17,295 nt of DNA from assembly GCA_900543615.1 (NCBI GenBank), contig UQSC01000032.1, positions 1-17,295 on the forward strand, written 5' to 3'. This stretch comes from an uncultured Collinsella sp. (GTDB lineage: Bacteria > Actinomycetota > Coriobacteriia > Coriobacteriales > Coriobacteriaceae). The notes under the pieces were generated by a model, which saw only the letters and a program-made list of their open reading frames with translations, did not search any database and was not told where the DNA came from. Below are positions 7,810-14,902 of this stretch, in pieces. The first letter of the stretch is position 1; each line of letters starts with the position of its first letter. A program made the position numbers and the translations under genes.

Positions 7810-7815
7810 ACCCAC

Positions 7816-8697
7816 ATGATCAAAATCACCGTCCCAGCAACCAGCGCCAACCTAGGCATCGGCTACGACACCCTCGGCATGGCCGTCAGCCTCTACTCGC
7901 ACTTCACCTTCGAGCGCGCCGACAAGCTCACCATCACGGGCTGCCCCGAGGAGTTCCAAAACGAGAATAACCTGGTCTATGTGAGCTTTGTCGATGCTCT
8001 GGCCGCGTGGGGCGAGCCGGCTTTCCCCGTTGCCATCGACATTCAAACCGACGTGCCCGTCGCCCGCGGCCTGGGTTCCAGCTCCACCTGCGTCGTCGCC
8101 GGCATCATGGCGGCCGCCGCGCTGACAGGCCACACCGTCGACCGCGCCGAACTCGTCCGCATCGCCACCGAGGTCGAGGGCCATCCCGATAACGTCGCCC
8201 CCGCTATCCTGGGCGGCGCCGTCTGCTCCTTTACGCCGACCGATTCGCTCCCCCAGTGTCTGCGCTACGAGGTGAGCGATCGCTTGCGTTTTATTACCGT
8301 GATTCCACCTTACGAGGTGCACACGAGTGAGGCGCGCAAGGTCGTGCCACAGGAGATTCCGCTCTCCACCGCCGTGTGGCAGATGGGCCGCATCGCGGGC
8401 ATGACGCGCGGCCTGGAGACCGGCGACCTTGACCTGATTGCCGCCGCCAACGACGACCGCATCCAGGAGCCCTATCGCCGCCGCCTCATCCCCGACTACA
8501 ACGCAGTGCGCGACACCTGCCTTAACGGCGGCGCTAAGACCATCTGGATCAGTGGCTCCGGCTCGACTCTCATGGCCGTGACTGACGACACCATCGTGGC
8601 AAAGTTCCTACAGGTCAAGCTGCGCGAGCAGTTCCCCAAGTGCGACACGCACATTCTGACGTGCGACACCGAGGGCGCCCAGATCGAATACCTGTAG
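7816..8697 (+). CDS. thrB: Homoserine kinase
   Basis: It phosphorylates homoserine to O-phosphohomoserine, the substrate of the threonine synthase encoded just upstream. It is a GHMP-family kinase of 293 residues. The N-terminal substrate-binding segment reads VPATSANLGIGYDTLG, and the ATP-binding loop PVARGLGSSSTCV lies at about 81-93. A C-terminal GHMP motif ISGSGSTLMAV follows. The start at 7816 is fixed by an AGGAGG box and the typical MIKITVPATSANLG N-terminus. It is separated from thrC by that gene's terminator and by a large palindrome, and followed by another palindrome after 23 bases. The intervening enzyme, homoserine dehydrogenase, is not in the window. Confidence 0.97.
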   Translation: MIKITVPATSANLGIGYDTLGMAVSLYSHFTFERADKLTITGCPEEFQNENNLVYVSFVDALAAWGEPAFPVAIDIQTDVPVARGLGSSSTCVVAGIMAAAALTGHTVDRAELVRIATEVEGHPDNVAPAILGGAVCSFTPTDSLPQCLRYEVSDRLRFITVIPPYEVHTSEARKVVPQEIPLSTAVWQMGRIAGMTRGLETGDLDLIAAANDDRIQEPYRRRLIPDYNAVRDTCLNGGAKTIWISGSGSTLMAVTDDTIVAKFLQVKLREQFPKCDTHILTCDTEGAQIEYL

Positions 8698-8720
8698 CGC
8701 CCTGCCACATTGCTCTCACC

Positions 8721-8837
8721 GGCCCCCTTGGGGCTTCCCCTGAAAACGTCCTCGATCATGAATTGCCCCGTCGTGCGCCTCGCGCGACGGGGCAATTCGA
8801 TCTGCGGATTGTTTTCAGGGGAAGCCCCAAGGGGGCC
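8721..8837 (+). repeat. Nested palindrome after thrB (conserved-core family, copy B)
   Basis: The outer arms at 8721-8747 and 8811-8837 are perfect reverse complements over 27 bases. The inner arms GAATTGCCCCGTCG (8760-8773) and CGACGGGGCAATTC (8785-8798) form a second 14-bp stem, with GATC pairing GATC at its base. Read on the minus strand the joints are CATGATCGAGGACGTT (8745-8760) and AACAATCCGCAGATC (8799-8813). They match copy A at 15 of 16 and 13 of 15 positions, although arms and inner stems differ. It may end the thrB transcript. Confidence 0.87.
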
Positions 8838-9111
8838 TGCGCAGCCTCGACAGGATAATCGCATTCACTGATTTAATATTGCGTTCCTTCGGAGTAACGG
8901 ACAAGAAGCCTTCACGATGTGGAAAGATTGGGGGCAAAGCCCCTGGCCTCCCCTACGTTAACTTCACTGGCGGCGGCCACAGGGACCTACGCTCTGGAAA
9001 GTCGCCGGGCTGATTTTTTAGCTTCTATTTGATAAAGGCGCACTTCCCAGCATCTCATTCGCCCTATAGCTCTGTTTTAATTTCTAATTGATGATCGATG
9101 CGTGGCGTCAT
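8838..9111. other. Intergenic stretch, left edge of accessory segment
   Basis: Base composition turns visibly A+T-richer here. The only structure seen is a short hairpin, GGGGC-AAA-GCCCC at 8931-8943, without a T-run. No open frame with a ribosome binding site, tRNA or insertion-sequence end was recognised. Confidence 0.5.
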
Positions 9112-9375
9112 CTAATTATCTTCGCTACTCAAAACAGCCCCAAGTTTACGTACTAGCTTCTCAACAGTAATTCCGAGTGCATCCGCATAGACAAACTGCT
9201 CATAAACCCTAAGGCTGCGTTCCCCGGTCTCGACCTTTGAGATGAACGACTGAGGTACCCCCAGTTTCTTTGCGAGTTCAACCTGAGTGATACCTTGCTC
9301 CCGACGAATCTGGGAAAGGCATTTTCCGCATGTCCTGTTAGCATCAACGTTCATGCCGTTTACGCTATATTCCAT
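9112..9375 (-). CDS. Small XRE-family transcriptional repressor
   Basis: A helix-turn-helix protein of about 87 residues (80 if the start is the ATG at 9354). The HTH core reads ITQVELAKKLGVPQSFISKVETG, followed by the helix that closes the five-helix XRE fold. A CxxC pair (TCGKC) sits just before it. The longest frame begins with a TTG at 9390, but that codon lies inside a perfect palindrome that looks like the gene's operator, so the ATG at 9375 or 9354 is more likely. No good Shine-Dalgarno sequence precedes either; a leaderless transcript is possible. It is divergent from the zinc-ribbon membrane protein gene and may control it as well as itself. Target and inducer are unknown. Confidence 0.8.
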   Translation of the reverse strand: MEYSVNGMNVDANRTCGKCLSQIRREQGITQVELAKKLGVPQSFISKVETGERSLRVYEQFVYADALGITVEKLVRKLGAVLSSEDN

Positions 9376-9379
9376 TTTG

Positions 9380-9402
9380 ATATATCCCAAACTGGGATAT
9401 AT
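9380..9402. promoter_or_regulatory. Palindromic operator between divergent genes
   Basis: ATATATCCCA, AAC, TGGGATATAT is a perfect inverted repeat with 10-base arms and a 3-base centre. On the plus strand it covers the space between a TTGATA -35-like box (9377-9382) and TATATT (9398-9403). On the minus strand it holds TGGGATATA, an extended -10-like string just before the repressor's ATG. It is a natural binding site for the adjacent XRE protein. Confidence 0.7.
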
Positions 9403-9475
9403 TTATGTCACCAGCCATTCCGCTTATCAAAAATGCCCATCGCAGATTCACAGCTAGGAAGGAGCCTCGATAAAC

Positions 9476-10489
9476 ATGAATGACGAGATGAAGGAGCCCG
9501 ACGAGGAAAAGGCGCTCAGCGAGTCCGACGAGCGGAAGCCAGATTTCAAAGCCGAGCAGTTTTCTGATGGTGCTAGCGACACCCCCTCCTCTGAAATTCC
9601 GCCATCAAACGAAGATGACGGCGCACGCAAAAATGAAGAAAACGACTCACTTCTAACGCGGGCCATTCATAAATTAGGCAATAAAAAACGAGCGGCAATC
9701 GCAGCTGCCGTGGCAGTTGTCATCATCTTCAGTTTGCCCATGATGTTTCCTCAGTTGTTTTGCACTCACAAGCTATGGGCCAATGCAACCTGTACAAGCC
9801 CTCGCACATGTAAAAGTTGCGGCAAAACCGAGGGGGAACCGCTTGGACACGAATGGGAAGAAGCAACGTGCACGGTTCCGAAGACCTGTCAACGCTGCGG
9901 TAAAACCGAGGGGGAACCCCTTGGGCATCAACCGGGCTCGTGGACTACCGAAGTTGACTACGTGGACGCCACCTCAAAGGAAATACGAGAATGCGAAAAA
10001 TGCGGAGAGGTCGTTGACACTCGCAACGAGAAGGAAATCACATCTTTTCTTGGCGACGGAAAGTTTTCAATTTCCCCAAAAGGCTTTATTGATCGACTTA
10101 ACGAGGAATTCTCCGATATCCCCAATTGCAGCAGCATGAATGCGGATTACGAACTAGACGATAGCGGCATGGGGCTCGAACTTCAGATCAAAAACGGTTC
10201 AAAGATTGCCGGTATTGGAGGCTTCTTTTCGGACTCGAGTAACCCGGTGCTACTCAGCTATCTTGGATCCGAAAACTGCTTCAAAAACATAGTCATGTAC
10301 TTCGAAAACTCCGACTATGCCGCGGCAACAGCATTGGCAACTATACAAGCAATCGATCCAACACTTTCGTTTTCAGACGCCAAGGAAGTTGGTGCTGCCT
10401 GCGTAGATACGCCAACTGTCAAAAATGGAATTACGTACGCAATCGTAGCTTCGAATGGAGAGTACTGGCTAAGCGCTCGAATTGAATAA
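9476..10489 (+). CDS. Membrane-anchored protein with duplicated zinc-ribbon-like repeats
   Basis: A 337-residue protein of unknown function. Residues 1-62 are acidic, polar and probably disordered. A basic stretch and one membrane helix follow at about 71-94, and no cleavage site is evident. The larger C-terminal part is then probably outside the cell. It carries two near-identical modules at about 103-127 and 129-153, each with ATC, P-x-TC, CGKTEGEPLGH, and a weaker CxxCG at about 173-176. These Cys/His spacings suggest metal binding, and similar modules occur in surface proteins of gut bacteria. The C-terminal domain (about 190-337) is not recognised. AAGGAG lies 11 bases before the ATG. 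Its A+T-richer codons and position opposite the XRE repressor suggest acquired DNA. Confidence 0.88.
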   Translation: MNDEMKEPDEEKALSESDERKPDFKAEQFSDGASDTPSSEIPPSNEDDGARKNEENDSLLTRAIHKLGNKKRAAIAAAVAVVIIFSLPMMFPQLFCTHKLWANATCTSPRTCKSCGKTEGEPLGHEWEEATCTVPKTCQRCGKTEGEPLGHQPGSWTTEVDYVDATSKEIRECEKCGEVVDTRNEKEITSFLGDGKFSISPKGFIDRLNEEFSDIPNCSSMNADYELDDSGMGLELQIKNGSKIAGIGGFFSDSSNPVLLSYLGSENCFKNIVMYFENSDYAAATALATIQAIDPTLSFSDAKEVGAACVDTPTVKNGITYAIVASNGEYWLSARIE

Positions 10490-10571
10490 TTTTCTTTGAT
10501 TACTAAATTCAGACGCCTCTTACTCGCGACATATTAAAACTCAACCCCTGGCAGCATCGTCAATCGAAAAT

Positions 10572-10603
10572 TGCCCCGCCGAGCACTTTAGCTTGGCGGG
10601 GCA
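10572..10603. terminator. Bidirectional terminator between convergent genes
   Basis: TGCCCCGCC (10572-10580) pairs with GGCGGGGCA (10595-10603), with AGC/GCT inside the loop. ATTT follows on the plus strand, and the A-rich flank on the left gives a T-run on the minus strand. It serves the convergent zinc-ribbon and XRE-fusion genes. The rest of 10490-10726 shows nothing recognisable. Confidence 0.85.
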
Positions 10604-10726
10604 TTTCAATATGAAAGCGGATTTAATTATCAACAAGGCCTGCACGCTCCAACGAGACAGCCGGCTTCGCTGCTCAAATTGCCCTTGGTGAACCACAAGT
10701 TGAGCAATCAGTGGCCAGAATCCCCT

Positions 10727-11425
10727 TTAAGCGGCGCTGGTTTCTTTGTATTCGAAGACTGGCTCTAGGAGGTCTTCGATGTTGCAGTGGAGGGCTTTTG
10801 CTATGGCTCTTACGCTTGTTACCGAAGCTTCATTGATGTTTCGCTGGCGCTGCTCGTACATTTGAATTGAGCGGAGTGACACACCCGATTCGTATGCTAG
10901 GTCTTGTTGGGTTTTCTTAAGCTTCTTTCTTGCCAACGCAAGTTTTGTTTGCCTGGACACTTTCTTCGCCATATCACAAACAAGACTCGCCACGCGTTCC
11001 TCCGAGGCTTCGTGCCAGGGGTAGTACAGACTGCGTAGCACATCAAATGGAACGACATGCAGCAAATCTTCGAAAGACTCTCCTAATCGCCACTGCAGAT
11101 ATGCCAATATCCAGCCTGTCCAATATTCCGGTGTCTTTTCGAATCGGTAGGTTCGATTTGGCATCGGCCTTGATTGATAGCCCGACCTTTCAGCGATAAG
11201 CGCGAACAGCTCAACGCCCGATTTTCCCGACACTACCCATGCGTTGCCGCGTTCGAACTCGCGAGCTACGCCGCTCAGGCAAAAGAGTTCCGCAACTTCC
11301 GATCCTTCTGCTCCATAATCGTTAACGGCATAGTCAAAGCAGTCGCCGAGGTTGTTCATTGCATCCTCGAGGTAGTAGACGGGATATGTCCTACTCGGCC
11401 CACGATCTGTTAACTCTTGGATCAT
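10727..11425 (-). CDS. XRE-type HTH fusion protein, probable antitoxin/repressor
   Basis: A 232-residue protein whose C-terminal part (about 159-222) is an XRE helix-turn-helix (KKTQQDLAYESGVSLRSIQMYEQRQ). The N-terminal part at about 17-82 resembles the small DUF3791 domain that often neighbours DUF3990; this is recognition only and uncertain. A middle segment contains WTGWILAYLQWRLG. The ATG at 11425 is inside the 3' end of the upstream DUF3990 gene (35-base overlap). GGGAGGG precedes it by 9 bases, so the two genes form a tight operon. The likely role is to neutralise the partner protein and repress the shared promoter through the palindromes at 12093-12139. It could instead be a regulator that has nothing to do with toxicity. 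Confidence 0.82.
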   Translation of the reverse strand: MIQELTDRGPSRTYPVYYLEDAMNNLGDCFDYAVNDYGAEGSEVAELFCLSGVAREFERGNAWVVSGKSGVELFALIAERSGYQSRPMPNRTYRFEKTPEYWTGWILAYLQWRLGESFEDLLHVVPFDVLRSLYYPWHEASEERVASLVCDMAKKVSRQTKLALARKKLKKTQQDLAYESGVSLRSIQMYEQRQRNINEASVTSVRAIAKALHCNIEDLLEPVFEYKETSAA

Positions 11426-12074
11426 TTAAATCAACCCTCCCTGCCATTAAATCCCTAATGTCGATACCTTCGGAATCGAACCCATTGACCGTATCCAAAT
11501 ATTTGCGTCGAGCATTCTGCTCTCGCTCAAAACGCTTGGGATAATACTCAGGCCCCGAAGCCTGCTTCCAATCGCGGAACCTAATCGCCGAGAACGCACG
11601 CTCACTCATAAGCGCATATTGAATGCCCAAATCCCCCAAAAACATAATGCGCTGCAATTGCCTGAGCGAAATCATGCCGTTGACAAACTGTCTTGCAAAC
11701 GAGAAATAGGAATCGTCTGCACGATAGCCTCGAATAACGTCATAGGGAGAAATATCAATCAGGCAGTTATCCAGCAGATAACGAAGTCCTTCGCGCGCTA
11801 GCGGTGTCGAAACATTGAACTCCCTATTGTTCGCCAGAATTGCAAGCCAATTGAGGATTGAAAACTCCCCAGACTCCAAATCCAAGACCGAAAGGCCATC
11901 TAAATCAAGCTCATATCGATTGGCAACGCCATCAGACTCGGTCCGGCATGCCCATTCCATCGCCATTTCCTCATGTGGCGTGCAATAAAACCCGCGCCCA
12001 TAGTCATTGAATTGTCTGCATTTATTCAACGACGGACGTTCGACAACAACCTCCGACCCGTGCCAAAGCTCCAT
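11391..12074 (-). CDS. DUF3990-family protein, putative ADP-ribosyltransferase-like toxin
   Basis: A 227-residue protein that I recognise as DUF3990-like. It has an N-terminal LWHGS, then FNDYGRGFYCT followed by an A-x-x-WA motif, and a C-terminal IRGYRADDSYF...ISLRQLQ...ERAFSAIRF region. The HGS and GRGFY motifs recall the NAD-binding core of ADP-ribosyltransferase folds, in which I believe this family is placed; activity is inference. The longest frame starts with TTG at 12086. The ATG at 12074 follows a perfect GGAGG at 5 bases and gives MELWHGS, so it is preferred. It is the first gene of an operon with the XRE-fusion gene, under a symmetric double operator. Gene order is toxin first, the reverse of many toxin-antitoxin operons. 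Confidence 0.8.
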   Translation of the reverse strand: MELWHGSEVVVERPSLNKCRQFNDYGRGFYCTPHEEMAMEWACRTESDGVANRYELDLDGLSVLDLESGEFSILNWLAILANNREFNVSTPLAREGLRYLLDNCLIDISPYDVIRGYRADDSYFSFARQFVNGMISLRQLQRIMFLGDLGIQYALMSERAFSAIRFRDWKQASGPEYYPKRFEREQNARRKYLDTVNGFDSEGIDIRDLMAGRVDLNDPRVNRSWAE

Positions 12075-12092
12075 ATCGACCTCCAAACAAAA

Positions 12093-12139
12093 ATATCACC
12101 CCAGTGATAGTGTAGCAATAACTATCACTGGGGTGATAT
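12093..12139 (-). promoter_or_regulatory. Symmetric double operator and promoter of the DUF3990-XRE operon
   Basis: Perfect 19-base arms ATATCACCCCAGTGATAGT (12093-12111) and its complement (12121-12139) flank a 9-base centre. Each arm is itself a dyad, ATCAC-CCCA-GTGAT, so there are two inverted operator copies. On the minus strand the centre and the second arm contain TGCTACACT, an extended -10 of the form TGnTACACT, so bound repressor would block transcription. The arms end 9 bases before the GGAGG box. Confidence 0.82.
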
Positions 12140-12175
12140 AGATAGATGCAAACTATTGCCTGCCAAGAGCCCTTA

Positions 12176-12766
12176 TTAGAGGCAGGCCTCGGCGATGCGG
12201 CGCTTGAGCTCGTCGATGCCGGTACCGGTCTGGGAGCTTGTGATGATCACGTTCTCGGCCGGGACGTTGAGCTGCTTTTTGATAGCTGCTGCCTGGCGAG
12301 CCTGCTGGGTGCGGCTGAGCTTGTCAGCCTTGGTGAGGCAGACGATAAAGTTGAACTCGTTGCCCTGCAGGTAGTCGATCATGTCATGGTCGAGCTTGCT
12401 CGGGTCGTGGCGAATGTCCACCAGCGATACAACCAGGTTAAAGCTGCGCTCGGAGTCGAAGAAGTCGCCGATGAGCTCGGCCCAACGGTCGCGCTCGGCC
12501 TTGGAACGACGGGCGAAACCATAGCCCGGCAGGTCGACGAAGTGCACGTCGTCAGCCTCAAAGAAGTTGATGTTGCTCGTCTTGCCCGGCGTGCTCGAAA
12601 CCTTGACCAGGTTTTTGCGGCCAAAAAGCTTGTTCATGATCGACGACTTGCCCACGTTGGAGCGGCCGACGAAGCTCACCTCGGGGCAGGTGGACTCGGG
12701 AATCTGCGAAACCTTGCCATAGCTGGCAACGAACTTGGCAAGCTGGTAGTTAATGGAATCGGCCAT
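12176..12766 (-). CDS. engB: Ribosome biogenesis GTP-binding protein EngB (YsxC)
   Basis: A TrmE-Era-EngA-EngB-type GTPase required for assembly of the large ribosomal subunit. Its 196 residues match the family length. G1 is GRSNVGKS (34-41), the switch I stretch is STPGKT, G3 is DLPG (78-81, in VDLPGYGFA), G4 is TKAD (145-148) and the G5 region is TSSQTGTG. The longest frame starts with GTG at 12772, but AAGGAG sits one base from that codon and five bases from the ATG at 12766, so 12766 is chosen. It follows mtnN by 39 bases on the same strand and is probably co-transcribed. Confidence 0.97.
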   Translation of the reverse strand: MADSINYQLAKFVASYGKVSQIPESTCPEVSFVGRSNVGKSSIMNKLFGRKNLVKVSSTPGKTSNINFFEADDVHFVDLPGYGFARRSKAERDRWAELIGDFFDSERSFNLVVSLVDIRHDPSKLDHDMIDYLQGNEFNFIVCLTKADKLSRTQQARQAAAIKKQLNVPAENVIITSSQTGTGIDELKRRIAEACL

Positions 12767-12805
12767 GGACACTCCTTGGTCGTAGGTTCTTACAAAACGG
12801 GCGTG

Positions 12806-13546
12806 CTATTGCGCGGCGGCGATACGACGAACGATGTCAAGCGTGATGCCGCTCGCGGTACGGGCGTACTCATCCAGATCGAACTCGCGCTCGCAAAACG
12901 CGTCATATGCCTCGTCACAATTATCGCTGATAGCGCGCAGCACCAGGCAATCGACACCATTCTTGGCCGCGATGTGCGCAATTGCCGCGCCCTCCATCTC
13001 GACGCAATCGGCATGCGTGGCCTCAATCGCAGCGTTACGCATGGCGTCACCCGTAACAAAGCGGTCACCCGTGGCGATAGTGCCACACAGGAACTGCTTG
13101 GGGTCCTTCTTCGCAGAAGTCTCATCCGCCGAGGCATCCACAAATCCATGCTCGGCAAGCACGGCGGCGGCAACATCAGCCAACGCCGGCGTCGAGACAA
13201 ACTCCTCGAGCCCCGGCGCGGACTCGGCGATGAGTGCCGTATCGGTATCCAGATAGCGCAGGCACTTGCCTATAACCACGTCGTTAATATGCAGTTTAGG
13301 GTTTAGGCCTCCCGCGATACCCGAAAACACAACGGCCTGCGGGGCGTATTTGCTGATGAGATGCTGCGTTGCGGCAGCGGCGTTCACGGTACCCATGCCA
13401 GCGGTCGTGGCGACCACCGTCAGACCGTCAAGCTCGCCGCTCACAACGGTCAAGCCCGCCTCCTGCGCCTCATGTGCGCCACTCAGCTCTTCTTTAATCT
13501 GCGCAACCTCTTTTTCGAGTGCGCCTATGATCGCGATGGTTGCCAT
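12806..13546 (-). CDS. mtnN: 5'-methylthioadenosine/S-adenosylhomocysteine nucleosidase
   Basis: It hydrolyses methylthioadenosine and S-adenosylhomocysteine to adenine plus the thioribose, recycling the products of SAM-dependent methylation and polyamine synthesis. The 246-residue protein shows the N-terminal AIIGALEKEV (Glu11), FSGIAGG, the CVEMEGAA substrate-binding segment and ISDNCD with Asp208, which corresponds to the catalytic aspartate. The open frame begins with TTG at 13558. The ATG at 13546 has GGGGGA upstream and gives the standard MATIAIIGALEKEV start. Upstream, TGGTACCAT resembles an extended -10. It probably forms an operon with engB. Confidence 0.95.
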   Translation of the reverse strand: MATIAIIGALEKEVAQIKEELSGAHEAQEAGLTVVSGELDGLTVVATTAGMGTVNAAAATQHLISKYAPQAVVFSGIAGGLNPKLHINDVVIGKCLRYLDTDTALIAESAPGLEEFVSTPALADVAAAVLAEHGFVDASADETSAKKDPKQFLCGTIATGDRFVTGDAMRNAAIEATHADCVEMEGAAIAHIAAKNGVDCLVLRAISDNCDEAYDAFCEREFDLDEYARTASGITLDIVRRIAAAQ

Positions 13547-13625
13547 GCCATCCCCCAAATCCGTGCAAATTGCTTATCCACGGTATGGTACCAGCATTTT
13601 GGCTCTTTCACTTTTTACGAAGTCG

Positions 13626-14744
13626 CTAGGCCAACGAGGACCGCACATCATAGAGCGCCTTTGCAATCGCGGCCACGGCCTCACTCGATTGGTCGCTCCA
13701 CGGCATCGACGTCATGATGCTCATGACATAGGTACGGCCATCGATGTCGATAAGGCCCGCATCGCATGTCGAATAGCAACCATCCTCGCTAATCCAGCCT
13801 GCCTTGTTGCGCACCAAGGCTTGGTCGTCCGCAATGCCATCACGGATAAATGAGCGCGATGTTGATAACAGCAGTTCAGATAACCACTGGGAGGTCTCAC
13901 TGCCACAGCTCAGATACTCGCTCATCTCGCGCCACAACTTGGCCGAGGTTCGCGGGCAATAGGTGGGAAAATCACTCATCGGATCGAGTGCGGTATCGTA
14001 ATCGACGCCAAGACTGACAATCCAATCCTCGTAACCGACACGGTCAAACGCCGCGCGTAACGCAATAAACGAATCGTTGTCCGAATTAACGACCGCGGCC
14101 TCGATCAGGTCGCGCACCGTCTGCCAGCCTATGTTGTAGCCACCATAGGTGCCAAGGGAATCATCGAGTGAGACCTGGCCCGTCTCGACCAGGGATTCGC
14201 AGATGTACAACGCATAGAGTGCCTTATAACTGCTTGCACCGTACACCTCGGCGTCCGCGTCATACGTCACGCCCTTGCCGCTCGTCAGATTGTAAAACAC
14301 CACGCCCACATCGCCCGGCTCCTGCGCCTGACTCAGGGCATCTTGGAGCGCGGCGAGGCTCTCATCCTCCAGGGCGGGGATCTGGTCATCAACCAGTGAG
14401 AAGGTCTGCACGGTATCGCCTGAGGGAATATCGTTAAAGTCCGCCTTCGAAAGTCTCGTCTTGAGGCTCGCTGTCGACAGGGTTTGGCTTGCGGTGGCTT
14501 TAGATTCAGAGACCTTTTTGTTTTGCATCTGTACCGTTGACGCATCTGAGTGTGCCATTCGCTCCGACGCGTAGGTTTTGGCGGTAATTCCGAGGATAAT
14601 AACCGCCAACGTTAGCATCCCAATGGCGGCAATCTTCGTCACGCGGATGCGAGCGTCAACAAGGCCACGCGAAGACGTGCCCTTCGTCTCATATCTGCTG
14701 CTATGCTGCGGCACATACTCGTCCCGCGATGCGTTGTTTCGCAC
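13626..14744 (-). CDS. Membrane-anchored serine hydrolase, class A beta-lactamase-like
   Basis: A 372-residue protein with a basic cytoplasmic N-terminus, one membrane helix at about 38-58, a Ser/Thr/Ala-rich linker and a periplasmic-side domain of the beta-lactamase/penicillin-binding fold. The three active-site motifs are visible: S171-x-x-K174 (in GASSYKA), SDN at 221-223, and KAGW at 314-317 in place of the usual KTG. The Ala at the KTG position and the absence of a clear glutamate loop make antibiotic hydrolysis uncertain. A cell-wall peptidase or related hydrolase is equally possible. The GTG start at 14744 has AGGAG five bases upstream. A promoter is visible 38-65 bases before it. Confidence 0.9.
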   Translation of the reverse strand: MRNNASRDEYVPQHSSRYETKGTSSRGLVDARIRVTKIAAIGMLTLAVIILGITAKTYASERMAHSDASTVQMQNKKVSESKATASQTLSTASLKTRLSKADFNDIPSGDTVQTFSLVDDQIPALEDESLAALQDALSQAQEPGDVGVVFYNLTSGKGVTYDADAEVYGASSYKALYALYICESLVETGQVSLDDSLGTYGGYNIGWQTVRDLIEAAVVNSDNDSFIALRAAFDRVGYEDWIVSLGVDYDTALDPMSDFPTYCPRTSAKLWREMSEYLSCGSETSQWLSELLLSTSRSFIRDGIADDQALVRNKAGWISEDGCYSTCDAGLIDIDGRTYVMSIMTSMPWSDQSSEAVAAIAKALYDVRSSLA

Positions 14745-14781
14745 GTGGTCTCCTGACTGCTACCGTTTATATACGAGCAGC

Positions 14782-14809
14782 ATAATACCGAGCAGGCATT
14801 TCTTTCCAA
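14782..14809 (-). promoter_or_regulatory. Sigma-70-type promoter of the serine hydrolase gene
   Basis: On the minus strand TTGGAA (14804-14809) and TATTAT (14782-14787) are 16 bases apart, upstream of the GTG start at 14744. An AAACGGTAG string lies between the -10 and the ribosome binding site (on the plus strand it reads CTACCGTTT). The same nonamer is present twice before the DegV gene. Confidence 0.65.
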
Positions 14810-14902
14810 AGATACTCAGCGGCGTTTAAGGTGTCTTTAAAGAAACCACAAGCGTATTTATCCAAATGGCATGATTCTGTTGCGCATCTCCGCCCAAAAC
14901 GC

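Noticed and set aside
3263..8837. CRISPR-like array from the repeated palindromes.
   Set aside because: The copies are kilobases apart, share only the joint sequences, and have no regular spacers or cas genes.
13626..14744. Naming the serine hydrolase as an antibiotic-resistance beta-lactamase.
   Set aside because: SxxK and SDN are present but KTG is KAG, and no clear omega-loop glutamate was identified. The fold is supported but the activity is not.
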